Source: Bacillota bacterium
Lineage (GTDB): Bacteria > Bacillota > Clostridia > Oscillospirales > Ruminococcaceae
Length of the DNA stretch: 11,496 nucleotides
Direction of reading: 5' to 3'
Assembly (NCBI GenBank): GCA_023396215.1
Contig: JAEWWW010000081.1
Span: forward strand, 1 to 11,496
The position numbers were made by a program, and so were the translations under genes. Position 1 is the first letter of the stretch. The number at the start of each line of letters is the position of its first letter. Of the stretch, positions 6,117-11,333 are shown piece by piece. A model generated the notes under the pieces. The model was not told where the DNA came from, did not search any database, and saw only the letters and a list, made by a program, of their open reading frames with translations.

Positions 6117-7454
6117 GATGTTGGAAACCCCGATGATGGTCGCGCCGGGGAACTCATCCTCCTTGATGCTTTTGATGCACTGCCTTGGCAGAATAAAGGT
6201 GCGAAAGCCCAAACGGTAAGCCTCAGCAACCCTTTGCTGGGGCTGTGATACTGCCCGAACCTCACCTGTGAGGCCGATTTCGCCGAAGGCCACCACGTTT
6301 TGGTCCAGCGTTTTATCCAGCAGGTTGGAAACCAGCGCCAGCGCCACCGCAAGGTCGGCGGCGGGCTCGTCTATCTTAAGGCCGCCCACCACGTTGATGT
6401 AGGTATCAAGGCTGCCAAAGGCATAGCCGCCCCGTTTTTCCAGCACGGCAATGAGCAGCGCCGTGCGGTTATAATCAAAGCCGGTGGAGGTGCGGCGCGG
6501 CGTACCGAAGCCGGTCTTGGAAACCAGCGCCTGCACCTCGGCCAAAATCGGCCGTGTTCCCTCCATGAGGCAGACGATACAGGTGCCCGATACGTTCTCC
6601 GGCCTGCCCGAAAGCAGCATCATCGAGGGGTTGTCCACCCCCTGCAGGCCGGTGCTGTCCATCGAAAACACGCCGATTTCGTTGGTGGGGCCAAAGCGGT
6701 TTTTAATCGCCCGCAAAATGCGGTAAGAGAGGTTCCTGTCCCCCTCAAAGTACAGCACGGTATCCACCATATGCTCCAGCACCTTAGGGCCCGCGATGCC
6801 ACCGTCCTTGTTGACATGCCCCACAATAAAGATGGGAATGCCGCAGCCCTTGGCCACCTGTGTGAAGGCCTGTGTCGACTCGCGCACCTGGGTCACGCTG
6901 CCGGGGGAGGAGGAGATGCCCTGCAGCCCCATGGTCTGTATCGAGTCGATGATGACCAAATCGGGCGCTGTGCTGTGTATCGTTTCCACCACCTGCAGGG
7001 TGTCGGTACAGACCGATATATAGAGGTTACGGCTCGAAACCCCCAGACGGTTGGCCCGCAGCTTAATCTGCCGCGGGCTTTCTTCGCCCGATACATACAG
7101 CAGCTTAAGGCTGTCGCCAAGGCTTTGGCAAACCTGCAGCAGAATGGTGGATTTGCCGATGCCCGGGTCGCCGCTAAGCAGCACCACCGAGCCGGGGACG
7201 ATGCCGCCGCCCAGCACCCGGTCAAACTCAAAGATACCGGTTTTGTGGCGCTCACCCTCGTCGGCGCTGACCATGTGCAGCGGCTCCACCGGGGCGGCGG
7301 CGCTGGCTGGGCCCCGCTGGCGCAGTTGCACGGGGGCCGGCGCTTCTTCGCTGATGCTGTTCCACGCCCCGCAGTCGGAGCATCTTCCCTGCCATTTTGG
7401 GGTCTGCGCGCCGCACTGCGAGCAGACAAAGATTGTTTTGCTTTTTGCCGCCAT
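6081..7454 (-). CDS. radA: DNA repair protein RadA (Sms)
   Basis: 457 residues from the ATG at 7454, which has AGGAGG (complement of 7463-7468) 8 bases upstream. The frame stays open to 7622, but that extension lies inside cwlD, has no ribosome binding site and would put 56 alien residues before the zinc finger. Domains in order: a C4 zinc finger at 11-28 (CSQC...CSDC); a RecA-like ATPase with Walker A GDPGIGKST at 95-103 and Walker B LVIIDS at 166-171; the RadA signature KNRFG at 251-255; and a C-terminal Lon-like domain with GLKIDEPAADLAVALAL around 358-374. RadA is a hexameric DNA helicase that promotes branch migration in homologous recombination and repair. Length and motifs match the family (about 455-460). 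It follows cwlD by 17 bases and is probably co-transcribed with it. No terminator is evident after its stop. Confidence 0.97.
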   Translation of the reverse strand: MAAKSKTIFVCSQCGAQTPKWQGRCSDCGAWNSISEEAPAPVQLRQRGPASAAAPVEPLHMVSADEGERHKTGIFEFDRVLGGGIVPGSVVLLSGDPGIGKSTILLQVCQSLGDSLKLLYVSGEESPRQIKLRANRLGVSSRNLYISVCTDTLQVVETIHSTAPDLVIIDSIQTMGLQGISSSPGSVTQVRESTQAFTQVAKGCGIPIFIVGHVNKDGGIAGPKVLEHMVDTVLYFEGDRNLSYRILRAIKNRFGPTNEIGVFSMDSTGLQGVDNPSMMLLSGRPENVSGTCIVCLMEGTRPILAEVQALVSKTGFGTPRRTSTGFDYNRTALLIAVLEKRGGYAFGSLDTYINVVGGLKIDEPAADLAVALALVSNLLDKTLDQNVVAFGEIGLTGEVRAVSQPQQRVAEAYRLGFRTFILPRQCIKSIKEDEFPGATIIGVSNISQAFAVFKGRQ

Positions 7455-7471
7455 TGAAACGTCCTCCTGTG

Positions 7472-8176
7472 TTAAGGGCTGTTTTGCAAATATTCCAGTA
7501 CCGATATGTAAACCAAAAAGGCCATCTGCTTTTGATAGTCCGGGTCGCACAGCAGCGCTTCTTCGCGCCGGTTGGATAAAAAGCCGCACTCCACCAGCAC
7601 AATGGGGGCCGGTGCGTTGCACAGCAGGTAGAGCGAGTCGTAGGACTCCTTTATCTCACGGTAGTTTTCGGGCTGAAGCTGCGTTTTGATGTTGTCCTGA
7701 ATGGTTTGCGCCAGCCGCTTGCTGGCCTCGGGCAGCTGGGTGCCGTAAAACACCTGTGCGCCGCTGTATTTTTCCTGTGTAAACTTGTTTTGGTGGATGC
7801 TGAGAATCAGCGCGTCGGGGTGCTGCTTCATCAGCGCCAGCCGGTTGCGCAGGTCTGAGGTCTTTTTCTGGCTGATGGTTTTTGCGCTGGGGTCATGGAT
7901 GGAAATATCGGTTTCGCGAGTCATGACCACCTCGAAGCCACTGATACGCAGCATATCCCGGAGCATCAGCGAGATGCTGAGGTTAATCTCCTTCTCGACG
8001 CTGTTGCTGGCCCCTACCGCTCCCCCGTCCTCACCGCCGTGGCCGGGGTCGACAATCACCTTGGGGCGGTATCGGTAGTCGGCCACCACCGGGCTTACCG
8101 ATACAACCTGCCGCCAGCCCACCCACAAGACCACTGCGCAGAGCACAAGGGTCAATCCCGCTATCAGTCGCTTCAT
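7472..8176 (-). CDS. cwlD: N-acetylmuramoyl-L-alanine amidase, CwlD type
   Basis: 234 residues, ATG start. An N-terminal signal-anchor helix (about 4-22) is followed by one Amidase_3 catalytic domain (about 38-230). The zinc-binding and catalytic residues are visible: H46 in VDPGHGGEDGGAVG, E61 in VEKEINL, H128 in LSIHQN and the general base E196 in VECGFLSN. CwlD removes the peptide from muramic acid during cortex synthesis, the first step to muramic-delta-lactam, which germination enzymes recognise. The size, the single domain without cell-wall-binding repeats and the membrane anchor fit CwlD (about 237 residues in Bacillus) better than vegetative autolysins. It is the first gene of a unit with radA and has a good promoter at 8215-8243. 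That promoter resembles the housekeeping sigma-A type, whereas Bacillus cwlD is read by sporulation sigma factors. Confidence 0.88.
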   Translation of the reverse strand: MKRLIAGLTLVLCAVVLWVGWRQVVSVSPVVADYRYRPKVIVDPGHGGEDGGAVGASNSVEKEINLSISLMLRDMLRISGFEVVMTRETDISIHDPSAKTISQKKTSDLRNRLALMKQHPDALILSIHQNKFTQEKYSGAQVFYGTQLPEASKRLAQTIQDNIKTQLQPENYREIKESYDSLYLLCNAPAPIVLVECGFLSNRREEALLCDPDYQKQMAFLVYISVLEYLQNSP

Positions 8177-8214
8177 GCTCTCTCATCCCCTCAAAAGCCC
8201 CACACCCGGGCCAG

Positions 8215-8243
8215 AATATAATACAGCTTTATGAAGGGGACAA
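8215..8243 (-). promoter_or_regulatory. Promoter of cwlD-radA
   Basis: On the minus strand, TTGTCC (complement of 8238-8243), an exact 17-base spacer and TATATT (complement of 8215-8220) form a sigma-A-like promoter about 40 bases before the cwlD ATG. A second possible start is an extended -10 element, TGGTATAAT (complement of 8339-8347), without a good -35 box. Confidence 0.55.
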
Positions 8244-8349
8244 GCGGGATTATTCTTTGTTGCCGCCGCAGTACAGCCGTTTTCAGGAGGGCGGCTATGA
8301 CGCCGCCGCGACAGGCGGCATCAAAATGGGTATAACTGATTATACCACA

Positions 8350-8377
8350 AAAAAGCCCCGCTGCAGCGGGGCTTTTT
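8350..8377 (-). terminator. Rho-independent terminator after lysE
   Basis: A perfect palindrome, AAAAGCCCCGCTG / CAGCGGGGCTTTT, centred at 8363/8364 has A and T runs on both sides. It begins directly at the lysE stop codon, so it ends the lrp-lysE transcript. The symmetric runs would let it work in both directions, insulating cwlD from upstream reading. Confidence 0.9.
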
Positions 8378-9027
8378 CATGCCGGCTCTCTGAAATCATC
8401 AGGCGGATGCCCGGGGCTTACTCTCTTTACCCCCAGAAGCCTTACTCCAAAGAATATCAGAACAATACCGACGGCAACATTGAGGCATTGCACAATAACC
8501 GGAGGTAAAAACCCGCTCAACATGCTCCCCAGAAACGCGACAACCGCCAAGAATATTATTGTGGCCATAACACAGCCTGCGGCAAAGAAGAAAAGTTGTT
8601 TTTTGTTCCATTGATTTTCTATCATTTGTGCGGAAAACATTCCGCTCCAAAAAACAATGGTCAAAGGATTTGACGCCGTAAGCAGCAGCCCCTGAACAAA
8701 GAAGCTCTTGCTTGATGTATTGAAGAACGGTGCAAGCTTAGGCAAAAAAGACAGGCCAAAGACCCCCGATATTGTGTTTGCCCCGAACAGCACCAGTACC
8801 AAACACCCTGCCAATTTTATCACTGCCTTTACCCGGTCCTTGCTGATGATAGCGGCAATACCAAAACAGGATAACGCAATATAGAAAGCGTCAATAATGG
8901 TGATGGCAAAAACAAGATGCAGGCCGTAAATAAACCCGTATGTAGTGGATGTATGAAACACCATGAAACACATCGGCCCAACGGCAAGCTGCAATAGCAT
9001 CCCGAACCGAAATCCCTTAAGAACCAC
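8377..9027 (-). CDS. LysE/RhtB-family amino acid exporter
   Basis: 216 residues, GTG start with GAGGTGAT (complement of 9031-9038) just upstream. The protein is strongly hydrophobic with about six membrane segments (around 7-27, 34-60, 66-88, 108-128, 142-168 and 175-200). The N-terminal LAVGPMCFMVFHTSTTYGF (residues 15-33) is the conserved GP-containing region of the LysE superfamily, and TASNPLTIVFWSGMF (117-131) is the second conserved block with its NP motif. These proteins export basic or neutral amino acids and their derivatives by proton exchange; the substrate here cannot be told from sequence. The gene starts 12 bases after the stop of an Lrp-type regulator, the classic arrangement in which the regulator senses an amino acid and controls its exporter. 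The GC content is lower than in cwlD or radA. Confidence 0.88.
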   Translation of the reverse strand: MVLKGFRFGMLLQLAVGPMCFMVFHTSTTYGFIYGLHLVFAITIIDAFYIALSCFGIAAIISKDRVKAVIKLAGCLVLVLFGANTISGVFGLSFLPKLAPFFNTSSKSFFVQGLLLTASNPLTIVFWSGMFSAQMIENQWNKKQLFFFAAGCVMATIIFLAVVAFLGSMLSGFLPPVIVQCLNVAVGIVLIFFGVRLLGVKRVSPGHPPDDFREPA

Positions 9028-9039
9028 AACATCACCTCT

Positions 9040-9480
9040 CTACAAGCCGATTTCTTCTTTCAGCGTCATAAGTGTAATAATGGTATTCGAGCCTGAAACG
9101 CCCTTCACCTTTTTGAGTGTCTTTGATAAAAAGCTTTCCAGAGCCTGCGTATCTTCTGCAATAACCTTTAATAAATAATCATAGCTGCCCGCAACGTGAT
9201 GACATTCTAAAACGCAATCATATACTACAATCTCATTTCTAAAATCATCAATATCTTCTGTTTTATCGATGTTGACAAAGATAAATGCCAACAGACGTTT
9301 CCCCATTTTGTTTCGATTAATTTTAATCGTATACTTCTCAATAACCTTGGCCCGTTCCAGTTTTCTAATCCGTTCAGCAACGGCAGGAATAGATAGATTC
9401 ACTTTTCTGCTGATTTCAGAGGCAGACGCCCTTCCGTTTTCTTTAAGCTCCTCCAGAATGGCATAATCAATTGCATCCAT
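9040..9480 (-). CDS. Lrp/AsnC-family transcriptional regulator
   Basis: 146 residues, ATG start with AAGGAGG (complement of 9488-9494) upstream. Residues about 1-50 are the Lrp-type winged helix-turn-helix, beginning MDAIDYAILEEL with the recognition region SASEISRKVNLSIPAVAERI. After a linker (KYTIKINRNKMG), residues about 62-140 form the RAM ligand-binding domain with the typical VAGSYDYLLKV segment near 107-117. Lrp-family proteins form dimers and octamers and bind an amino acid as effector. Its position directly before a LysE exporter indicates that it regulates that exporter, and probably itself through the promoter at 9502-9530. Length and domain order are normal for the family. Confidence 0.93.
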   Translation of the reverse strand: MDAIDYAILEELKENGRASASEISRKVNLSIPAVAERIRKLERAKVIEKYTIKINRNKMGKRLLAFIFVNIDKTEDIDDFRNEIVVYDCVLECHHVAGSYDYLLKVIAEDTQALESFLSKTLKKVKGVSGSNTIITLMTLKEEIGL

Positions 9481-9501
9481 ACACTCTCCTCCTTTTAAGT
9501 G

Positions 9502-9530
9502 ATTTTACCAAATTGCCAATTGTAAGTAAA
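9502..9530 (-). promoter_or_regulatory. Candidate promoter and operator of lrp-lysE
   Basis: TTTACT (complement of 9525-9530), a 17-base spacer and TAAAAT (complement of 9502-9507) give a plausible sigma-A promoter about 22 bases before the lrp start codon. The spacer contains the palindrome AATTGCCAATT (9511-9521), a reasonable binding site for autoregulation by the Lrp-type protein. Confidence 0.45.
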
Positions 9531-9597
9531 TATATCGTTGTAAATGCAATAAAATATTAAGTTTTTATTCCATTTAATTTAAAATTTCAAAAAACAC

Positions 9598-9617
9598 GTG
9601 CCTTTTTTCATTGGCAC
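9598..9617 (-). terminator. Weak terminator-like hairpin
   Basis: On the minus strand, GTGCC and GGCAC close a 10-base loop and are followed by GTGTTTTTT. The stem is only 5 strong pairs plus wobble extensions, and no minus-strand gene ends here. If real, it would block antisense reading into the lrp promoter. Confidence 0.28.
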
Positions 9618-9646
9618 ATATACATCAGAAGGTTCTTATAGTTGCC

Positions 9647-9699
9647 CGGCACAACATAATTGCTCTATTTAAATATCGGTCATGTTATTGGTTGTGCCG
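9647..9699. repeat. Long-looped inverted repeat upstream of sod
   Basis: CGGCACAAC (9647-9655) and GTTGTGCCG (9691-9699) are perfect 9-bp arms around a 35-base AT-rich core. ATAA and TTAT inside the arms extend the symmetry with a two-base offset. It could be a pair of operator half-sites or the ends of a small decayed element. Confidence 0.5.
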
Positions 9700-9736
9700 T
9701 TGCTGCCTTATGTACCCAACCCGCTTTTTAGTGGCA

Positions 9737-9767
9737 TATAACCTGTTTGACGGTTATAGCATATAAT
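9737..9767 (+). promoter_or_regulatory. Candidate sod promoter with overlapping operator dyads
   Basis: A perfect TATAAT (9762-9767) precedes the sod start by about 95 bases, but no -35 box stands at the right distance. Two dyads overlap it: TATAACC (9737-9743) with GGTTATA (9752-9758), and TTATA (9754-9758) with TATAA (9762-9766). A poor -35 box with dyads over the -10 suggests activator- or repressor-controlled expression, for example by a redox- or metal-sensing regulator, which is inference. Confidence 0.45.
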
Positions 9768-9861
9768 AGAGGGCAGGCTACTTTGCCCTGCTCAGTCCGC
9801 TTTCATTGCATCCGCCGTCTGCCCTGCCGGGCACATCACCGGAAAGAAAGGATTTGAGATA

Positions 9862-10515
9862 ATGAACAACCACTATCCATTTAAACTGGTGCCGTTGCCT
9901 TACGATTATAACGCACTGGAACCTTACATTGACGCCTCCACCATGACCATACACCACAACAAGCACCTGAAGGCCTATGTAGATAACCTGAACGAAGCGC
10001 TGGAGAACTTCCCCACCTATCAGAACTGGACGCTGGAGCGGCTTATCAGCTACGGGGGCGCGCTGCCACAGCGGATACGCACCGCAGTACATAACAATGC
10101 CGGGGGCGTCTGGAACCACAACCTGTTTTTCAACATTATGACCCCGCCCAGAGGGTATACCGCCCCCTTTGGGCCGTTGCTGGAGGCAATAAACAAGCGG
10201 TTTGGCTCTTATGATAAGTTTAGAGAGGCGTTTAAGAAAAGTGCTCTTTCGGTCTTTGGCTCGGGATGGGCATGGCTTGTGGTGGGCCGCGGCGGTCACC
10301 TTGAGATTGTCACCACCGCCAATCAGGACAGCGTGCTGCAGCTGGGGCTCTGCCCGGTGCTGCTGCTGGATGTTTGGGAGCATGCCTACTATCTGAAATA
10401 CCAAAACCGCAGGGGCGACTATATCGACAACTGGTTTAACGTGATCGATTGGCAGCAGGCGCTGAACCTCTATATCTCCTGCTTTGAAGGACGCATGCCC
10501 AGCCAGCTCAGATAA
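9862..10515 (+). CDS. sodA: Superoxide dismutase, Fe/Mn family (Mn-type signature)
   Basis: 217 residues, ATG start with AAAGGA about 10 bases upstream. It is a complete iron/manganese SOD: an alpha-hairpin N-terminal domain (about 1-95) and an alpha/beta C-terminal domain (about 100-210). The metal ligands are all visible: H31 in TIHHNKH, H86 in VWNHNLFF, and D170 and H174 in DVWEHAYY. Second-shell H35 and Y39 are kept. The outer-sphere glutamine comes from the C-terminal domain (Q155 in TTANQDS) and glycine occurs in NNAGGVWNH, the arrangement of manganese enzymes; iron enzymes carry the glutamine in the N-terminal domain. The enzyme converts superoxide to hydrogen peroxide and oxygen in the cytoplasm, protecting an anaerobe exposed to air. 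No signal peptide is present. The gene stands alone, with a promoter region showing nested dyads. Confidence 0.95.
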   Translation: MNNHYPFKLVPLPYDYNALEPYIDASTMTIHHNKHLKAYVDNLNEALENFPTYQNWTLERLISYGGALPQRIRTAVHNNAGGVWNHNLFFNIMTPPRGYTAPFGPLLEAINKRFGSYDKFREAFKKSALSVFGSGWAWLVVGRGGHLEIVTTANQDSVLQLGLCPVLLLDVWEHAYYLKYQNRRGDYIDNWFNVIDWQQALNLYISCFEGRMPSQLR

Positions 10516-10546
10516 ACCCGGAAAGCCGCCTGTGTGGGCAGCAGCC

Positions 10547-10577
10547 CCGGAACAGTGCCTGAGAGGCGCGATTCCGG
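10547..10577 (+). other. Two-tier stem-loop after sod
   Basis: CCGGAA (10547-10552) pairs with TTCCGG (10572-10577), enclosing a second stem GCCT/AGGC (10557-10560 and 10564-10567) with a 3-base loop. It sits about 30 bases after the sod stop. There is no immediate U-run, so it may protect the 3' end of the mRNA or be part of a small RNA rather than a standard terminator. It does not match a riboswitch class I recognise. Confidence 0.4.
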
Positions 10578-10634
10578 CCTCCCATGCAGAAAACCGACCT
10601 TTTATCAGACACGCCGCCTACTCCCCTGCTGTGT

Positions 10635-10663
10635 TTGAAATCAGCGGCCGTTTATGGTAGACT
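10635..10663 (+). promoter_or_regulatory. Promoter of the microprotein gene
   Basis: TTGAAA (10635-10640), an exact 17-base spacer and TAGACT (10658-10663), with a TG one base before the -10 (extended -10), form a reasonable sigma-A promoter. The leader would be about 25 bases, just enough to hold the ribosome binding site of the gene at 10695. Confidence 0.5.
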
Positions 10664-10694
10664 ATTGGTAAATCGGTCAAAAGGAGAAGTCTAA

Positions 10695-10793
10695 ATGGTT
10701 GCAACGAATTTCAGCCTCGTTACCTTGGGCGGTATTGTCGTCGTGGTAGTCGCCGTGGCGATAGGATTGGGTATATTCTTTCTTAGAAAATAA
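10695..10793 (+). CDS. 32-residue single-pass membrane microprotein
   Basis: The frame runs from the ATG at 10695 to the TAA at 10791-10793. An AAGGAG ribosome binding site (10681-10686) stands 8 bases upstream. The peptide begins MVATNFSLVTLGG, continues with a continuous hydrophobic helix rich in V, I, A and G (about residues 8-29), and ends FFLRK. A helix with a positively charged C-terminal end suggests the N-terminus faces outside. It has its own candidate promoter and terminator, so it is a complete transcription unit. I do not recognise a family. Possible roles are a small membrane-complex subunit or regulator, or a hydrophobic type I toxin. A weak antisense promoter (TTGGCT, 18 bases, TATACC on the complement of 10770-10799) would be compatible with the latter but is not convincing. 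Confidence 0.65.
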   Translation: MVATNFSLVTLGGIVVVVVAVAIGLGIFFLRK

Positions 10794-10797
10794 AGCC

Positions 10798-10823
10798 AAG
10801 GGCCCGTCGGTGTGCGGGCCTTT
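10798..10823 (+). terminator. Rho-independent terminator of the microprotein gene
   Basis: A 9-bp stem, AAGGGCCCG (10798-10806) with CGGGCCTTT (10815-10823, one G-T pair), closes an 8-base loop and is followed by ATCT, with the T-run inside the stem end. It begins 5 bases after the stop codon. Confidence 0.75.
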
Positions 10824-10919
10824 ATCTATCTGCCGGCTGCCTTATGGGGCGCAGTTTCACAGGGTATTTTTAATCTTTATCAAAAATCATATTATTTCTC
10901 CATTTTTTTAATATTTCTC

Positions 10920-10948
10920 TTGACAAACCGGTTTTAATGGGATATACT
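10920..10948 (+). promoter_or_regulatory. Strong sigma-A promoter of the cold-shock gene
   Basis: A perfect TTGACA (10920-10925), an exact 17-base spacer and TATACT (10943-10948). The expected start near 10955 gives a leader of about 115 bases before the cold-shock start codon. The AT-rich stretch before it could act as an UP element. Confidence 0.8.
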
Positions 10949-10979
10949 AATACAGTATTCTAAATGTAGTAATTGATCG

Positions 10980-11030
10980 CCACAGGTTGTAAGTCAATTT
11001 CCATTTTGACTTATCGTTCTGTGGTTTTTT
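10980..11030 (+). promoter_or_regulatory. Terminator-like attenuator hairpin in the csp leader
   Basis: Outer stem CCACAG (10980-10985) with CTGTGG (11019-11024) and inner perfect stem TAAGTCAA (10990-10997) with TTGACTTA (11006-11013) enclose an 8-base loop. The junction has further partial pairing. The hairpin is followed at once by TTTTTTATTTT (11025-11035). This has the form of an intrinsic terminator, yet it lies between the csp promoter and its ribosome binding site, so it would reduce expression unless melted or bypassed. An alternative is a temperature-sensitive leader fold without termination. Confidence 0.65.
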
Positions 11031-11069
11031 ATTTTGCAGTGGAATAATATTTTTTAGGAGGTACGGTTG

Positions 11070-11282
11070 ATGAATAACGGTACTGTTAAATGGTTCAACG
11101 AGGCAAAAGGGTTTGGGTTTATCTCCAACGACAATGGCGGTGAGGATGTATTTGTACATTTCTCTGCTATTCAGGGCGATGGCTTTAAAGTATTGCAGGA
11201 AGGCCAGAAGGTCATCTTTGATACCGAGGTCGATCCCAAAAACTCCAGCAAGCTGCGCGCCGCTAATGTCCGTGTAGCCTAA
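11070..11282 (+). CDS. csp: Cold-shock protein, CspA family
   Basis: 70 residues from the ATG at 11070, which has AGGAGGT (11056-11062) 7 bases upstream. A TTG three bases earlier is in frame but closer to the ribosome binding site than usual. The protein is a single five-strand OB-fold domain, with the RNA-binding motifs RNP1 KGFGFI (residues 13-18) and RNP2 VFVHF (27-31), the conserved aromatic W8 and F9, and the ending LRAANVRVA. Csp proteins bind single-stranded RNA and DNA in the cytoplasm, melt secondary structure and act as RNA chaperones or antiterminators. Length is slightly longer than the usual 65-69. It is monocistronic, with a strong promoter, a structured leader that probably regulates it, and a good terminator directly after the stop. 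Confidence 0.97.
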   Translation: MNNGTVKWFNEAKGFGFISNDNGGEDVFVHFSAIQGDGFKVLQEGQKVIFDTEVDPKNSSKLRAANVRVA

Positions 11283-11294
11283 CTACGGAAAATC

Positions 11295-11324
11295 ATCCGC
11301 CCCTTTAATGGGGCGGATTTTTTT
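11295..11324 (+). terminator. Rho-independent terminator of csp
   Basis: A perfect 9-bp stem, ATCCGCCCC (11295-11303) with GGGGCGGAT (11310-11318), closes the loop TTTAAT and is followed by a run of T residues up to 11324. It begins 12 bases after the csp stop. Confidence 0.93.
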
Positions 11325-11333
11325 GTATAGTAA

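Larger units (their letters stand above)
9481..9861. other. AT-rich divergent region between lrp and sod
   Basis: No gene is seen in these 381 bases. The left part carries the lrp promoter. The middle is very AT-rich, with a weak minus-strand terminator-like hairpin at about 9598-9617. A long-looped dyad lies at 9647-9699. The right part carries the sod -10 box, nested dyads at 9737-9766, and a small hairpin (AGGGCA 9770-9775 with TGCCCT 9784-9789) at the start of the presumed sod leader. Confidence 0.6.

Noticed and set aside
6300..7457. Long 385-residue frame antisense to radA
   Set aside because: Rich in H, R, G and A, as expected from the complement of a GC-rich gene. radA is certain from its motifs.
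7455..7622. N-terminal extension of radA by 56 residues
   Set aside because: It lies inside cwlD in another frame, has no ribosome binding site and does not resemble RadA. The ATG at 7454 with AGGAGG gives the normal length.
8257..8508. 83-residue plus-strand frame through the lysE terminator
   Set aside because: It reads through a perfect terminator palindrome and antisense to lysE. No coding features.
9747..9767. TTGACG with TATAAT as the sod promoter
   Set aside because: The spacer is only 9 bases, too short for sigma-A recognition. The TTGACG lies mostly in the loop of a dyad.
9778..10404. 208-residue frame antisense to sod
   Set aside because: The sod gene on the other strand has all metal ligands. 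The antisense frame shows no domain.
10516..10640. TPP-like riboswitch suggested by CCTGAGAGG
   Set aside because: The other conserved TPP element (ACCTGATCTGG-like) is missing. The motif is explained by a simple GCCT/AGGC hairpin.
10947..11159. 70-residue minus-strand frame across the csp promoter and leader
   Set aside because: It overlaps a strong promoter, an attenuator hairpin and the csp start, with no ribosome binding site.
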